The notes beneath the pieces are model-generated. The model did not search any database, was not told where the DNA came from, and saw only the letters and a list, made by a program, of their open reading frames with translations. The translations under genes and the position numbers were made by a program. From contig NZ_FNTF01000002.1 of NCBI RefSeq assembly GCF_900105495.1, forward strand, positions 1,959,501-2,023,500: a DNA stretch of 64,000 nucleotides, in the 5' to 3' direction. Of the stretch, positions 45,998 to 56,411 are shown piece after piece. Numbering within the stretch: position 1 is the first letter of the stretch; every line of letters begins with the position of its first letter. Origin of the DNA: Pseudomonas frederiksbergensis (GTDB lineage: Bacteria > Pseudomonadota > Gammaproteobacteria > Pseudomonadales > Pseudomonadaceae).

Positions 45998-48900
45998 ATG
46001 GAGCGTCTGACACGCATTTTAGCCGCACTGACCCGCTGGGGGCTGGGGCTGTGTGCGTTGGTGTTGGTGTCGTTGGCGTTATACGTCAGCCTCGGCCGAG
46101 AGCTGACCCCGCTGGTGGCCGAGTACCGTGCCGAAGTAGAAGCCAAAGCCAGCGCGGCCTTGGGCATGCCGCTGAACATCGGCGAGCTGGAAGGTAGCTG
46201 GAGCGGTTTTGCTCCGATCATGCTGGCTCACGACGTGATGGTCGGTGAGGGCGCCAATGCCCTGCGTCTGGATCAGGTGCGCGTGGTGCCGGATCTGTGG
46301 GCCAGTCTGATGGCTCGTGAAGTGCGCGTCGCTCATCTGGAACTCAGCGGCCTGAAGATCAGCCTCAAGGAAGGCGAGGACGGCCATTGGGCGCTGGAAG
46401 GTTTACCGGTGCAGCAGGATCAGCCGCTGGATCCTGAGCAATTGCTCAATCGCATGCAGATGGTTCAGCAACTGTCGGTACTCGATAGCCAAGTCACTTT
46501 GCAGCCACTGCAAGAGCAACCGCTGACCCTGACTTACGTCGGACTGAGTCTGAAAACCGGCGTCTCCCGCCAGCGACTCGACGCCCGTTTGACCCTGCCT
46601 GACGGGCAACCGGTGGCCATCAGCCTGCGTACCCGTCTGCGCGCCAGCGAATGGAAAGACGGCGAGGCTGAAGCTTATTTGAGCCTGCCGCAAAGCGACT
46701 GGTCGAAATGGTTGCCTGAGCGCCTGACCCAACAATGGAATTTTTCCGAGTTCAAGGCCGGCGGCGAGCTTTGGGTGAACTGGAACAAGGGCGCCCTGCA
46801 GAGTGCGGCGATTCGCTTGAACGCGCCGCAACTCAAGGGCGCGTACGCCGAACGCAAGCCGATCCAGATCAACAACCTGGCGCTCAACGGCTATTTCCAG
46901 CGCAGTTCCGAAGGCGCACTGATCACCCTGGATTCGCTGGCCATGAACCTTGGCGAGACCCGTTGGGAATCGCATCTGCAACTCAAACAGACCAAGGCCA
47001 CAGAAAAGTCTGAAGAGCTTTGGCACCTGCAAGCCGACCGCCTCGACCTCACCCCGATCACCCCGATATTGAATGCCTTGGGACCGCTGCCCGAAGGCGT
47101 TGCTACGGCCGTCGAGCGACTCAAAGTGACCGGTGGCCTGCGTAATGTGCTGATCGACTTCCGACCCAATGCCACCGACGACAGCAAATTCAGCTTTGCC
47201 GCCAACCTGGATCGGGTCGGCTTCGATGCCTACCACGGCGCTCCGGCGGCGCGAAATGTCAGTGGCAGCATCAGCGGTGATCTGGGCAGTGGTGAACTGC
47301 GTATGGACAGCAAGGACTTTTCCCTGCACCTGGACCCGATTTTTGCCAAACCATGGCAGTACATTCAGGCCAATGCCCGTCTGACCTGGAAACTCGACAA
47401 ACAAGCTTTCACCTTGATCGCGCCGTATCTGAAGGTGCTGGGCGAGGAGGGCAAGATTGCTGGCGACTTCCTGATCCGCCTGCATTTCGACCACACCCAG
47501 GAAGACTACATGGACCTACGGGTCGGTCTGGTGGACGGCGACGGTCGTTACACCGCCAAGTACTTGCCGACGATGCTCAGCCCCGGGCTGGACGAATGGC
47601 TGCGTACGGCGATTCTCAAAGGTGCGGTGGACGAAGGCTTCTTCCAGTACCAGGGTTCGCTGAACCATGGGGCCGCCGACACAGCCCGCAGCATCAGCCT
47701 GTTCTTCAAGGTTCACGATGCCGAACTGGCCTTCCAGCCAGGCTGGCCACATGTCAGTAATGTCACGGGTGACGTATTTGTTGAAGACAGCGGTGTGCGG
47801 ATCCTGGCCAGCAAGGGCCAACTGCTCAATACCCAGGTCAATGACATTTACGTCAATATTCCCCGTGCGCCAGCGGGGCAAAGCGTCCATCTTTTCCTCG
47901 ATGGCGGATTTGCCGGCGGGTTGGGCGATGGCCTGAAGATTCTCCAGGAAGCGCCGATCGGCACCGCCGCCACCTTTGCCGGCTGGGAAGGCGAGGGCGA
48001 TCTGCGAGGCAAACTGAAACTGGACATTCCATTGGTCAAAGGCGAACAGCCAAAGATCCTCGTCGACTTCAAGACCGCCAAGGCTCGCCTGAAACTGGCT
48101 GAGCCAACCCTGGAGCTGACTCAGCTCAAGGGCGATTTCCGTTTCGACAGCACCAAGGGTTTGAGCGGGCAAAACATCACCGCGCGAGCCTTTGATAAAC
48201 CGGTTAGCGCACAGATTTTCGCCGAGGGCAGCCCCGGCAACCTTAAGACTCGCGTCGTCGGCTCGGGGCAGGTCGAGGTCAAGAAACTGACTGAGTGGCT
48301 GAGTGTTACTCAGCCGTTGCCAGTGTCCGGTGTGATTCCTTATCAGCTGCAACTGAACCTTGACGGGGCCGACAGTCAATTGATGGTCAGCTCCAACCTG
48401 AAGGGCGTAGCAGTCGATTTGCCGGCGCCTTTCGGCATGACGGCCGATGTCGGCCGCGACACCACGTTCCGCATGACCCTGCAGGGGGCGGAGCGGCGCT
48501 ACTGGGTCAACTACGGTGAGCTGGCTAACTTTACGTTTGCGGCACCGCCCGGCAATTTTGCCGATGGGCGCGGCGAGTTGTTCCTGGGGGGCGGCAATGC
48601 CGTGCTACCTGGCGCTAAAGGCTTGCGAGTGCGCGGTGTGCTGTCGGAACTGGATGTCCGCCCCTGGAAGGACCTGGTCGACAAATACGCCGGCCAGGAT
48701 CCGGGCGGCAACGCCAAGCAGTTGCTGAGCAGCGCGGACTTCAAGGTCGGCAAACTCAGCGGTGTCGGCACCACGCTCGATCAGGCGTCGGTGCAGTTGA
48801 ACCGCAAACCTGCCGCGTGGGCTTTGCAACTCGACAGTCAGCAGGTCAAGGGCAGTGCCGGCATCCCCGACGCGAAAGGCGCGCCCATTGCGATCAATCT

Positions 48901-49801
48901 GCAATACGTGCGTTTGCCGGCACCAGACCCCACGGTCCTGGCTGACGAAAACTCGCCGGATCCACTGGCCTCGGTGGATCCGACGAAGATCCCGGCACTG
49001 GATATCACCATCAATCAGCTGTTCCAGGGCAAGGACCTCGTCGGAGCGTGGTATCTGAAAGTCCGTCCGACCGCCAAGGGCATTGCGCTTAACACGCTGG
49101 ATCTGGGCCTCAAGGGCATTCTCCTGCAGGGCAGCGGCGGTTGGGAAGGTGTGCCCGGTTCCAGCATCAGTTGGTACAAGGGCCGGATCAGCGGCAAGAA
49201 TCTCGCCGATGTGTTGAAGGGCTGGGGTTATGCGCCAAGTGTCACCAGTGAAGAGTTTCATATGGATGTCGATGGTCGCTGGCCGGGTTCTCCGGCCTGG
49301 CTGGCCAGCAAGCGGTTCTCCGGCACCCTTGATGCATCGCTCAAAAAAGGCCAGTTCGTTGAAGTCGAGGGCAGCGCCCAGGCCTTGCGGGTATTTGGCC
49401 TGCTGAACTTCAACTCCATTGGTCGTCGGCTGCGACTGGACTTCTCCGATCTGTTCGGCAAAGGCTTGAGTTATGACCGGGTCAAAGGCCTGCTCGTCGC
49501 GACCAACGGCGTTTACGTGACCAAGGAGCCGATCCAGATGACCGGTCCGTCGAGTAATGTTGAACTCAACGGCACTTTGAACCTGGTGGGTGACCAGATC
49601 GATGCCAAGTTGCTGGTGACGTTGCCTGTGACCAACAACCTGCCGATTGCCGCCCTGATCGTCGGCGCACCGGCTATTGGTGGTGCGCTGTTCCTGATCG
49701 ATAAGCTGATCGGTGACCGTGTGGCGCGTTTCGCCAGCGTCCAATACACGGTCAAGGGGCCGTGGAAAGAGCCGAAGATCACCTTCGACAAGCCTTTTTG
49801 A
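45998..49801 (+). CDS. yhdP: YhdP/AsmA-like envelope protein (TIGR02099 family)
   Basis: This 1267-residue AsmA-superfamily protein is anchored by one N-terminal TM helix (residues about 10-27). It has a long periplasmic repeating-beta-groove body ending in the DUF3971/AsmA-like C-terminal region (TGPSSNVELNGTLNLVGDQIDAKLLVTLPV). E. coli YhdP helps carry phospholipid to the outer membrane. The gene follows rng, the usual gammaproteobacterial order. The C-terminal hydrophobic patch NLPIAALIVGAPAIGGALFLID is conserved in the family. Confidence 0.93.
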   Translation: MERLTRILAALTRWGLGLCALVLVSLALYVSLGRELTPLVAEYRAEVEAKASAALGMPLNIGELEGSWSGFAPIMLAHDVMVGEGANALRLDQVRVVPDLWASLMAREVRVAHLELSGLKISLKEGEDGHWALEGLPVQQDQPLDPEQLLNRMQMVQQLSVLDSQVTLQPLQEQPLTLTYVGLSLKTGVSRQRLDARLTLPDGQPVAISLRTRLRASEWKDGEAEAYLSLPQSDWSKWLPERLTQQWNFSEFKAGGELWVNWNKGALQSAAIRLNAPQLKGAYAERKPIQINNLALNGYFQRSSEGALITLDSLAMNLGETRWESHLQLKQTKATEKSEELWHLQADRLDLTPITPILNALGPLPEGVATAVERLKVTGGLRNVLIDFRPNATDDSKFSFAANLDRVGFDAYHGAPAARNVSGSISGDLGSGELRMDSKDFSLHLDPIFAKPWQYIQANARLTWKLDKQAFTLIAPYLKVLGEEGKIAGDFLIRLHFDHTQEDYMDLRVGLVDGDGRYTAKYLPTMLSPGLDEWLRTAILKGAVDEGFFQYQGSLNHGAADTARSISLFFKVHDAELAFQPGWPHVSNVTGDVFVEDSGVRILASKGQLLNTQVNDIYVNIPRAPAGQSVHLFLDGGFAGGLGDGLKILQEAPIGTAATFAGWEGEGDLRGKLKLDIPLVKGEQPKILVDFKTAKARLKLAEPTLELTQLKGDFRFDSTKGLSGQNITARAFDKPVSAQIFAEGSPGNLKTRVVGSGQVEVKKLTEWLSVTQPLPVSGVIPYQLQLNLDGADSQLMVSSNLKGVAVDLPAPFGMTADVGRDTTFRMTLQGAERRYWVNYGELANFTFAAPPGNFADGRGELFLGGGNAVLPGAKGLRVRGVLSELDVRPWKDLVDKYAGQDPGGNAKQLLSSADFKVGKLSGVGTTLDQASVQLNRKPAAWALQLDSQQVKGSAGIPDAKGAPIAINLQYVRLPAPDPTVLADENSPDPLASVDPTKIPALDITINQLFQGKDLVGAWYLKVRPTAKGIALNTLDLGLKGILLQGSGGWEGVPGSSISWYKGRISGKNLADVLKGWGYAPSVTSEEFHMDVDGRWPGSPAWLASKRFSGTLDASLKKGQFVEVEGSAQALRVFGLLNFNSIGRRLRLDFSDLFGKGLSYDRVKGLLVATNGVYVTKEPIQMTGPSSNVELNGTLNLVGDQIDAKLLVTLPVTNNLPIAALIVGAPAIGGALFLIDKLIGDRVARFASVQYTVKGPWKEPKITFDKPF

Positions 49802-49868
49802 CTGTCTTTTTGAAAAGCCATGCACGGGGCCGATGGAGTAGCATGACCACACAGAGCGGCGCAGATCT

Positions 49869-50005
49869 CCTGTAGCAGCTGGCGAAGCCTGCGTTCGGCT
49901 GCGCAGCAGTCGTAAAATCAGACACCGCGGTCTTTCAGATAAACCGTGCATCCCGGATTTACGACTGCTGCGCAGCCGAACGCAGGCTTCGCCAGCTGCT
50001 ACAGG
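49869..50005. repeat. Very long perfect inverted repeat (CTGTAGCAGCTGGCGAAGCC family)
   Basis: 49869-49916 and 49958-50005 are exact 48-bp inverted repeats around a 41-base loop. This is the longest palindrome in the window. It shares CTGTAGCAGCTG with the repeat at 31167-31260 and, in reduced form, with 58381-58411. It lies between yhdP and the nitrilase gene. Confidence 0.93.
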
Positions 50006-50035
50006 GCGGTGTACAGATTTCAAGAAGGAAAGGCC

Positions 50036-50884
50036 ATGTCTGTAGCGGTGATTCAAATGGTCAGCCAGAGCGATGTGCTGGCCAATCTGGCCAAGGCCCG
50101 TCGGCTGCTCGAGCAAGCGGCAGCCGGTGGTGCGCAACTGGCTGTGCTTCCGGAAAATTTCGCCGCCATGGGCCGTCGCGACATTGCCGACATCGGCCGC
50201 GCCGAGGCGTTGGGCGAAGGCCCGATCCTGCCATGGTTGAAACAGGCCGCCCGTGACCTCAAGTTATGGATCGTGGCCGGCACATTGCCGTTGCCGCCGG
50301 TGGATCAACCGACGGCCAAAGTGCATGCCTGCTCGCTGCTGGTGGATGATCACGGCGAAACCGTTGCACGGTATGACAAAGTGCACCTTTTCGATGTCGA
50401 TGTGGCGGACAATCGCGGGCGTTATCGCGAATCCGATGACTATGCTTATGGCAGCGGGGTAGTCGTGGCGGACACGCCCGTCGGTCGAGTCGGGCTGACG
50501 GTGTGTTACGACCTGCGCTTCCCGGAGCTGTACAGCGAATTACGCGCCGCCGGTGCAGAGTTGATTACCGCGCCGTCGGCCTTTACCGCGGTGACCGGCG
50601 CAGCGCATTGGGAAATACTGATTCGCGCGCGGGCCATCGAAACCCAATGTTATGTGCTCGCGGCCGCCCAGGGTGGGACGCATCCGGGGCCACGAGAAAC
50701 CTTTGGTCATGCCGCGATTATCGACCCGTGGGGACGTGTGCTGGCGCAACAGGATCAAGGCGAGGCCGTGCTGCTGGCCGAACGCGATAGCAGCGAACAG
50801 GCGTCCATCAGGGCGCGGATGCCGGTGTCCAGTCACCGGCGCTTTTTCTCGCAGGGCGCCCGGCGACCTGCCTCAGAACGATGA
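50036..50884 (+). CDS. Nitrilase-superfamily amidase (deaminated-glutathione amidase type)
   Basis: This 282-residue carbon-nitrogen hydrolase shows the Glu-Lys-Cys triad in VLPENFAAM (E), YDKVHLFDVDV (K) and VCYDLRFPELY (C). The Nit1-like block RYRESDDYAYG suggests deaminated glutathione repair, as in YbeM/Nit1. It sits between yhdP and tldD, the usual Pseudomonas order. The start at 50036 has AAGGAAAGG upstream; the in-frame upstream part lies in the inverted repeat. Confidence 0.9.
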   Translation: MSVAVIQMVSQSDVLANLAKARRLLEQAAAGGAQLAVLPENFAAMGRRDIADIGRAEALGEGPILPWLKQAARDLKLWIVAGTLPLPPVDQPTAKVHACSLLVDDHGETVARYDKVHLFDVDVADNRGRYRESDDYAYGSGVVVADTPVGRVGLTVCYDLRFPELYSELRAAGAELITAPSAFTAVTGAAHWEILIRARAIETQCYVLAAAQGGTHPGPRETFGHAAIIDPWGRVLAQQDQGEAVLLAERDSSEQASIRARMPVSSHRRFFSQGARRPASER

Positions 50885-50902
50885 ATTTAAGGCGTAAAGC
50901 AT

Positions 50903-52345
50903 ATGAGCGAGTTGTTGTCCTCAGTCAGTGAACACCTCCTGGCGCCCGGCGGCGTAACCATCGAGAGCCTGCAAGGTGTGCTTGGCGATCTGGCCGGCCC
51001 GGGCATCGATGCGGCCGACCTGTATTTCCAGGGGCAGATTTCCGAGTCGTGGGCGCTGGAAGACGGGATCGTCAAGGAAGGCAGCTTCAATCTCGACCAA
51101 GGTGTCGGTGTGCGTGCGCAATCGGGTGAGAAAACCGGTTTTGCCTACAGCAATGCCATTACCCTCGAAGCCCTCGGCGCCGCGGCCCGTGCTGCACGTT
51201 CGATCTCCCGCGCCGGTCAGAACGGCGCGGTGCAAGCCTTCACCACTCAGGATGTCGCCCAGTTGTACGGGCCGGATAATCCACTGGAAGTGATGAGCCG
51301 TGCCGAGAAGGTCGAACTGCTCAAGCGTATCGACGTCGCGACTCGCGCCCTCGACCCGCGTATCCAGCAAGTCACCGTAAGCATGGCCGGCGTCTGGGAA
51401 CGAATCCTCGTGGCCTCGACCGACGGCGGCCTGGCTACCGATGTACGGCCGCTGGTACGTTTTAACGTCAGCGTGATCGTCGAGCAGAACGGTCGCCGTG
51501 AGCGCGGCGGTCATGGCGGTGGCGGTCGTACCGATTACCGTTATTTCCTCAGCGATGACCGCGCCATGAGCTATGCCCGTGAAGCGCTGCGTCAGGCGTT
51601 GGTGAATCTGGAAGCCATCCCTGCGCCGGCCGGCACGTTGCCGGTGGTATTGGGTTCGGGCTGGTCCGGCGTGCTGCTGCACGAAGCGGTCGGCCATGGT
51701 CTGGAAGGCGATTTCAACCGCAAGGGCAGTTCGGCCTACAGCGGGCGCATGGGCGAAATGGTTGCGTCCAAGCTCTGCACCATCGTCGATGATGGCACGC
51801 TGGCCGGTCGTCGCGGCTCCCTGAGCGTCGATGATGAAGGCACGCCGACCGAGTGCACGACGTTGATCGAAAACGGCGTACTCAAAGGCTATATGCAGGA
51901 CAAACTCAACGCCCGCCTGATGGGCGTGGCCCGTACTGGCAACGGTCGTCGCGAATCCTACGCGCATCTGCCAATGCCGCGCATGACCAACACCTACATG
52001 CTGGCGGGCGAAAGCGACCCGGCAGAAATCATCGCCTCGGTGAAACGCGGCATCTACTGCGCCAACCTCGGCGGCGGGCAGGTGGACATCACCAGCGGCA
52101 AATTCGTGTTCTCCACCAGCGAGGCGTACCTAATCGAAGACGGCAAGATCACGGCCCCGGTCAAGGGCGCGACATTGATCGGTAACGGTCCGGAAGCGAT
52201 GAGCAAGGTGTCGATGGTCGGTAACGATCTGGCGCTGGACAGCGGCGTAGGGACGTGTGGCAAGGATGGGCAGTCGGTGCCGGTGGGTGTCGGCCAGCCA
52301 ACGCTGAAAATCGATGCGATCACTGTGGGTGGCACAGGATCTTGA
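50903..52345 (+). CDS. tldD: Metalloprotease subunit TldD
   Basis: This 480-residue catalytic subunit of the TldD/TldE heterodimer degrades unstructured peptides and matures some modified peptides. The zinc site [11 protein letters not shown] (HExxxH) is intact, as is the characteristic [15 protein letters not shown] context and [14 protein letters not shown]. The start [17 protein letters not shown] is 18 bases after the nitrilase stop. The partner gene tldE (pmbA) lies just beyond yjgA. Confidence 0.96.
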   Translation: MSELLSSVSEHLLAPGGVTIESLQGVLGDLAGPGIDAADLYFQGQISESWALEDGIVKEGSFNLDQGVGVRAQSGEKTGFAYSNAITLEALGAAARAARSISRAGQNGAVQAFTTQDVAQLYGPDNPLEVMSRAEKVELLKRIDVATRALDPRIQQVTVSMAGVWERILVASTDGGLATDVRPLVRFNVSVIVEQNGRRERGGHGGGGRTDYRYFLSDDRAMSYAREALRQALVNLEAIPAPAGTLPVVLGSGWSGVLLHEAVGHGLEGDFNRKGSSAYSGRMGEMVASKLCTIVDDGTLAGRRGSLSVDDEGTPTECTTLIENGVLKGYMQDKLNARLMGVARTGNGRRESYAHLPMPRMTNTYMLAGESDPAEIIASVKRGIYCANLGGGQVDITSGKFVFSTSEAYLIEDGKITAPVKGATLIGNGPEAMSKVSMVGNDLALDSGVGTCGKDGQSVPVGVGQPTLKIDAITVGGTGS

Positions 52346-52393
52346 GGGATGGAGCTTCGGGTGAACCGCTTGGCGGCTCACCCGAGAAGGGAC

Positions 52394-52918
52394 TTAACGC
52401 AGACCGCGTTGAGTCTCGTCCAGCTCACGGATGTACTTGAAGATTTTACGGCTCGATGCCGGTGGCTTGTTGGTCGCCAGTTCGTGCTGGGCCTGACGGA
52501 TCAGGGAGCGCAATTGTTGACGATCAGCCTCCGGGAAGTCGACCACGAACTTCTCCAGGACCGCATCGTCGCCCGCGATCAAGCGATCGCGCCAGCGTTC
52601 CAGGCCATGGAAACGTTCGTTGTACTGCCGAGTGGAGGCATCGAGTTGATCGAGCAGCGTCAGAATGGCGTCAGTGTCCTGATCGCGCATCAGTTTGCCG
52701 ATGAACATAAGGTGCCGTTTACGCGCGATATTCGCGGTGTGCTTGGGCGCATCAGCCAGTGCCCGGCGCATAGCGTCGGTCAACGGCAGTTTTGCCAGCA
52801 AGTCAGGCTTGAGCGTTGTAAGGCGCTCGCCGAGGTCAACCAGAGCATGAAGCTCGCGTTTAACCTGGGATTTGCTTTTTTCTCCCGTATCGAGGGAGTC
52901 GTCGTAAGAATCAACCAT
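52394..52918 (-). CDS. yjgA: Ribosome-associated protein YjgA (DarP)
   Basis: This 174-residue, highly charged all-alpha DUF615 protein is involved in late 50S subunit assembly. [20 protein letters not shown] and the C-terminal [16 protein letters not shown] are diagnostic. The start [14 protein letters not shown] is preferred over an ATG five codons upstream. It is encoded opposite to its neighbours tldD and pmbA, as is usual in Pseudomonas. Confidence 0.93.
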   Translation of the reverse strand: MVDSYDDSLDTGEKSKSQVKRELHALVDLGERLTTLKPDLLAKLPLTDAMRRALADAPKHTANIARKRHLMFIGKLMRDQDTDAILTLLDQLDASTRQYNERFHGLERWRDRLIAGDDAVLEKFVVDFPEADRQQLRSLIRQAQHELATNKPPASSRKIFKYIRELDETQRGLR

Positions 52919-53026
52919 GGTGGCCGTCCGCAAAGAAACGCCGCCATGATAACCAGTCGGGGGCCGCTTGTCCGGCCCGGTCGCTCGAAGGCCCTAGCCG
53001 AAAGCAGAATTTGAGTGGAGAACAGC

Positions 53027-54373
53027 ATGAGTGCAGTTGAAAGCGTCGGCCCACAAGCGTTGCCGGCACTGCAAGAACAAGTCGAGCAGATCATCGCTGA
53101 AGCCAAGCGCCAGGGCGCCAGTGCCTGTGAAGTGGCGGTGTCCCTGGAGCAGGGCCTTTCCACCTCCGTGCGTCAGCGTGAAGTCGAAACCGTCGAATTC
53201 AACCGCGATCAGGGCTTTGGCATCACCTTGTATGTCGGTCAGCGAAAAGGTTCGGCCAGCACGTCCGCCAGCGGTCCGGAGGCGATTCGCGAAACCGTCG
53301 CCGCCGCCCTGGCCATCGCCAAGCACACGTCGGAAGACGAAGCTTCGGGCCTGGCAGACGCCGCCCTGATGGCCAAGGATCTGCAGGATTTCGACCTGTT
53401 CCACCAATGGGACATCACCCCGGAGCAAGCCATCGAGCAGGCCCTGGCCTGTGAAGCGGCGGCGTTCGCCACGGACAGCCGGATCAAGAACGCCGACGGC
53501 ACCACCCTCAGCACCCATCAGGGCTGCCGTGTCTACGGCAACAGCCACGGTTTTATTGGCGGTTACGCGTCGACCCGGCACAGCCTGAGCTGCGTAATGA
53601 TCGCCGAGGCCGACGGCCAGATGCAGCGCGATTACTGGTACGACGTGAACCGTCAGGGCAATTTGCTGGCCTCTCCGGAGAGCATCGGCCAGCGTGCCGC
53701 GCAACGGGCGGCGAGCCGTCTGGGCGCACGTCCGGTTCCGACCTGCGAAGTGCCGGTGCTGTTTTCCGCGGAGTTGGCCGGTGGCTTGTTCGGCAGTTTC
53801 CTCTCGGCGATTTCCGGCGGCAGTCTGTATCGCAAATCCTCGTTCCTGGAAGGGACGCTGGGGCAGAAACTGTTCCCGGAATGGCTGACCATCGATGAGC
53901 GTCCGCACCTGATGCGAGCCATGGGCAGTTCTGCATTCGATGGTGATGGGCTGGCCACTTACGCCAAGCCGTTCGTCGAAAAAGGCGAGTTGGTTTCCTA
54001 CATTCTCGGCACGTACTCCGGCCGTAAGCTTGGAATGCCGAGTACCGCCAACGCTGGCGGCGTGCACAACCTGTTCGTCACCCATGGCGACGAAGACCAG
54101 GCAGCCTTGCTGCGCCGCATGGGACGCGGCCTGCTGGTGACTGAATTGATGGGCCAGGGCCTGAACATGGTCACTGGCGATTACTCCCGTGGGGCGGCGG
54201 GTTACTGGGTCGAGAACGGCGAAATCCAGTTTGCGGTCCAGGAAGTGACCATCGCCGGCAACATGCGTGACATGTTCAAGCAGATCGTTGCGGTTGGTAA
54301 TGACCTGGAACTGCGCAGCAACATTCGTACAGGTTCGGTGCTGATCGAGCGGATGACGGTGGCGGGTAGCTAA
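53027..54373 (+). CDS. pmbA: Metalloprotease-like subunit PmbA/TldE
   Basis: This 448-residue homologue of TldD forms the TldD/E protease heterodimer but lacks the zinc-binding HExxxH. The matching region reads EVPVLFSAELAGGLFGSFLSAISGG. The C-terminal GDYSRGAAGYWVENGEIQFAVQEVTIAGN is family-diagnostic. The start at 53027 has GGAG upstream. It is followed by a strong terminator. Confidence 0.95.
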   Translation: MSAVESVGPQALPALQEQVEQIIAEAKRQGASACEVAVSLEQGLSTSVRQREVETVEFNRDQGFGITLYVGQRKGSASTSASGPEAIRETVAAALAIAKHTSEDEASGLADAALMAKDLQDFDLFHQWDITPEQAIEQALACEAAAFATDSRIKNADGTTLSTHQGCRVYGNSHGFIGGYASTRHSLSCVMIAEADGQMQRDYWYDVNRQGNLLASPESIGQRAAQRAASRLGARPVPTCEVPVLFSAELAGGLFGSFLSAISGGSLYRKSSFLEGTLGQKLFPEWLTIDERPHLMRAMGSSAFDGDGLATYAKPFVEKGELVSYILGTYSGRKLGMPSTANAGGVHNLFVTHGDEDQAALLRRMGRGLLVTELMGQGLNMVTGDYSRGAAGYWVENGEIQFAVQEVTIAGNMRDMFKQIVAVGNDLELRSNIRTGSVLIERMTVAGS

Positions 54374-54393
54374 CCCGTACCGACACACAAAAA

Positions 54394-54428
54394 GGCGTGC
54401 CACCCATTGGGTGGCGCGCCTTTTTTTA
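54394..54428 (+). terminator. Rho-independent terminator of pmbA
   Basis: GGCG-T-GCCACCC pairs with GGGTGGC-G-CGCC around an ATT loop, followed by eight T. It lies 21 bases after the pmbA stop. Confidence 0.92.
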
Positions 54429-54447
54429 TTGTTGCTGCACGATCCCC

Positions 54448-54536
54448 TGTGGGAGCGGGCTTGCTCGCGAAGGGGACTTCACATCCAAAATTTTGTTGGC
54501 TGGTAAACCGCCTTCGCGAGCAAGCCCGCTCCCACA
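54448..54536. repeat. REPIN, GTGGGAGCGGGCTTGCTCGCGAAGG variant
   Basis: 54448-54473 and 54511-54536 are exact 26-bp inverted repeats with a 37-base loop. Its core differs from the 35384 and 37396 repeats by carrying TTGCTCGCGAAGG instead of TTGCCCGCGATGG. It lies between the pmbA terminator and the Fur box. Confidence 0.92.
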
Positions 54537-54570
54537 ATAAGCACTGAGCGTTTTGCTACTCTTGTGTTGG

Positions 54571-54593
54571 TTCTCATTATCATCTAATAATAA
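54571..54593 (+). promoter_or_regulatory. Fur box upstream of fagA
   Basis: TTCTCATTATCATC-TAATAATAA is a good match to repeated ATWATN hexamers of the Fur consensus. It lies 26 bases before the fagA start, where it would overlap the promoter. The fagA operon is a known Fur target in P. aeruginosa. Confidence 0.7.
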
Positions 54594-54619
54594 ATCTCAT
54601 TACCGAATGAGCCCGGATC

Positions 54620-55027
54620 ATGAGTTCTGCCTTGCACGAGCAGCCTTACCTCGAAAGCTGGCGCTGGATGAGTCGCCAGATCCGTTGCGCGATGGACCCT
54701 GATGAACCTCGCCTGATCGAACATTACCTGGCTGAAGGCCGGTATCTCGCCTGCTGCACGGCAACCTCGCCCTGGACAATCGCCGAAACTTCTTTCCGTC
54801 TGTTGCTCGACACCGCCGCCGATGTCGCGCTGCCCTGGCACTGGCGAACCTACTGCCTGGATCAGGCCTGGCGGCCGTTGCGCGATCTGGAACGCCTCTC
54901 ATTGTGCAAGTGTCGCCTCAAGCGCTGGCAGAGCTACACCTGGCAACTGGCGACCTGCGAGTTGCAGCCCTCGATTCCTCTCATAGAACTGGTGCAAGGA
55001 TTTACAGATGACCAAGACTCGTATTGA
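54620..55027 (+). CDS. fagA: Fur-associated protein FagA
   Basis: This 135-residue protein of unknown biochemistry is the first gene of the iron-starvation operon fagA-fumC-orfX-sodA. It is recognised by position and by length. Tryptophan-rich stretches (LESWRWMSRQIRC, ALPWHWRTYCLDQAWRPL) and several cysteines are visible. It overlaps fumC by 20 bases. It has no signal peptide. Confidence 0.85.
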   Translation: MSSALHEQPYLESWRWMSRQIRCAMDPDEPRLIEHYLAEGRYLACCTATSPWTIAETSFRLLLDTAADVALPWHWRTYCLDQAWRPLRDLERLSLCKCRLKRWQSYTWQLATCELQPSIPLIELVQGFTDDQDSY

Positions 55028-56384
55028 GCGCGACAGCATGGGCGAGCTCCAGGTCCCGGTGGACGCCCTTTATGGCGCGCAGACCCAGCGTGCGGTGGAT
55101 AACTTCCCCATCAGCGGCAAACCGATGCCCGTGCAGTTCATTCGTGCGCTGATCCTGGCGAAAGCCGCCGCTGCCCGAGCCAACGTCGAGCTCAAGCAAA
55201 TCAGCGAGTCCCAGGGCAAAGCCATCGTCGATGCGGCACTGGGCCTGCTTCAGGACGACTTCATGCAGCACTTCCCGGTGGATATTTTCCAGACCGGTTC
55301 CGGCACCAGTTCGAACATGAACGCCAACGAAGTGATCGCCACCCTGGCCAGCCGCCTGCTCGGTGAGCCGGTGAACCCCAACGATCACGTGAATTGCGGC
55401 CAAAGCAGCAACGACATCATCCCGACCACCATCCATGTCAGTGCTGCGTTGGCGTTGCATGAGCAATTGTTGCCGGCACTGGTGGGTCTGGTTCAGGTGA
55501 TCGAGCGCAAGGCCGATGAGGTTCATCACCACGTCAAAACCGGCCGCACTCACCTGATGGACGCCATGCCGGTGCGCATGAGCCAGGTGCTCAACGGTTG
55601 GGCGCAGCAGCTCAAGGCCAACATCGGTCATCTGAACGATTTGCTGCCGAGTCTGCAATCCCTGGCTCAGGGCGGCACGGCGGTGGGCACAGGGATCAAC
55701 GCTCACCCACAATTCGCAGCGCGTTTCAGTGAGCAACTGAGCAAGCTGACCCAGGTGCAATTCAAACCGGGTGAGGATCTGTTTGCGCTGATCGGCTCTC
55801 AGGACACGGCGGTCAGTGTTTCCGGTCAGCTCAAGGCCACGGCCGTTTCGCTGATGAAAATCGCCAACGACCTGCGCTGGATGAACTCCGGCCCGTTGGC
55901 CGGTCTTGGTGAAATCGAGCTCGAAGCCTTGCAGCCGGGTTCTTCGATCATGCCTGGCAAGGTCAACCCGGTGATCCCGGAAGCGACCGCCATGGTCGCC
56001 GCACAGGTCATCGGTAACGACACGGTTATCACCATCGCCGGTCAATCGGGCAATTTCGAGCTGAACGTGATGCTGCCGATCATCGCCCAGAACCTGCTGA
56101 GCAGCATCGAGTTGCTGGCCAACTCCAGCCATTTGCTGGGTGAAAAAGCCATCGCCAGCTTCAAGGTCAACGAAGCCAGGCTCAAGGAAGCGTTGTCGCG
56201 TAACCCGATTTTGGTCACCGCACTCAACCCGATCATTGGTTACCAAAAAGCCGCGGAGATCGCCAAGAAGGCCTATCAACAAGGCCGGCCGGTGATCGAT
56301 GTCGCTCTGGAACACACCGACCTGACGCGCAGCCAACTGGAAGAGTTACTCAATCCAGAGAAGCTCACCGCAGGCGGCGTGTAA
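55008..56384 (+). CDS. fumC: Iron-independent class II fumarase
   Basis: FumC (458 residues) interconverts fumarate and malate without an iron-sulfur cluster. The superfamily signature GSSIMPGKVNP and substrate motifs GSGTSSNMNANEV, NCGQSSNDIIPT and TGRTHLMDAMPV are present. Expression with fagA and sodA under Fur lets the TCA cycle run when iron is scarce. The start overlaps the fagA end. Confidence 0.96.
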   Translation: MTKTRIERDSMGELQVPVDALYGAQTQRAVDNFPISGKPMPVQFIRALILAKAAAARANVELKQISESQGKAIVDAALGLLQDDFMQHFPVDIFQTGSGTSSNMNANEVIATLASRLLGEPVNPNDHVNCGQSSNDIIPTTIHVSAALALHEQLLPALVGLVQVIERKADEVHHHVKTGRTHLMDAMPVRMSQVLNGWAQQLKANIGHLNDLLPSLQSLAQGGTAVGTGINAHPQFAARFSEQLSKLTQVQFKPGEDLFALIGSQDTAVSVSGQLKATAVSLMKIANDLRWMNSGPLAGLGEIELEALQPGSSIMPGKVNPVIPEATAMVAAQVIGNDTVITIAGQSGNFELNVMLPIIAQNLLSSIELLANSSHLLGEKAIASFKVNEARLKEALSRNPILVTALNPIIGYQKAAEIAKKAYQQGRPVIDVALEHTDLTRSQLEELLNPEKLTAGGV

Positions 56385-56411
56385 TCACCGCTACCGCTTT
56401 GGAGGCTCACC

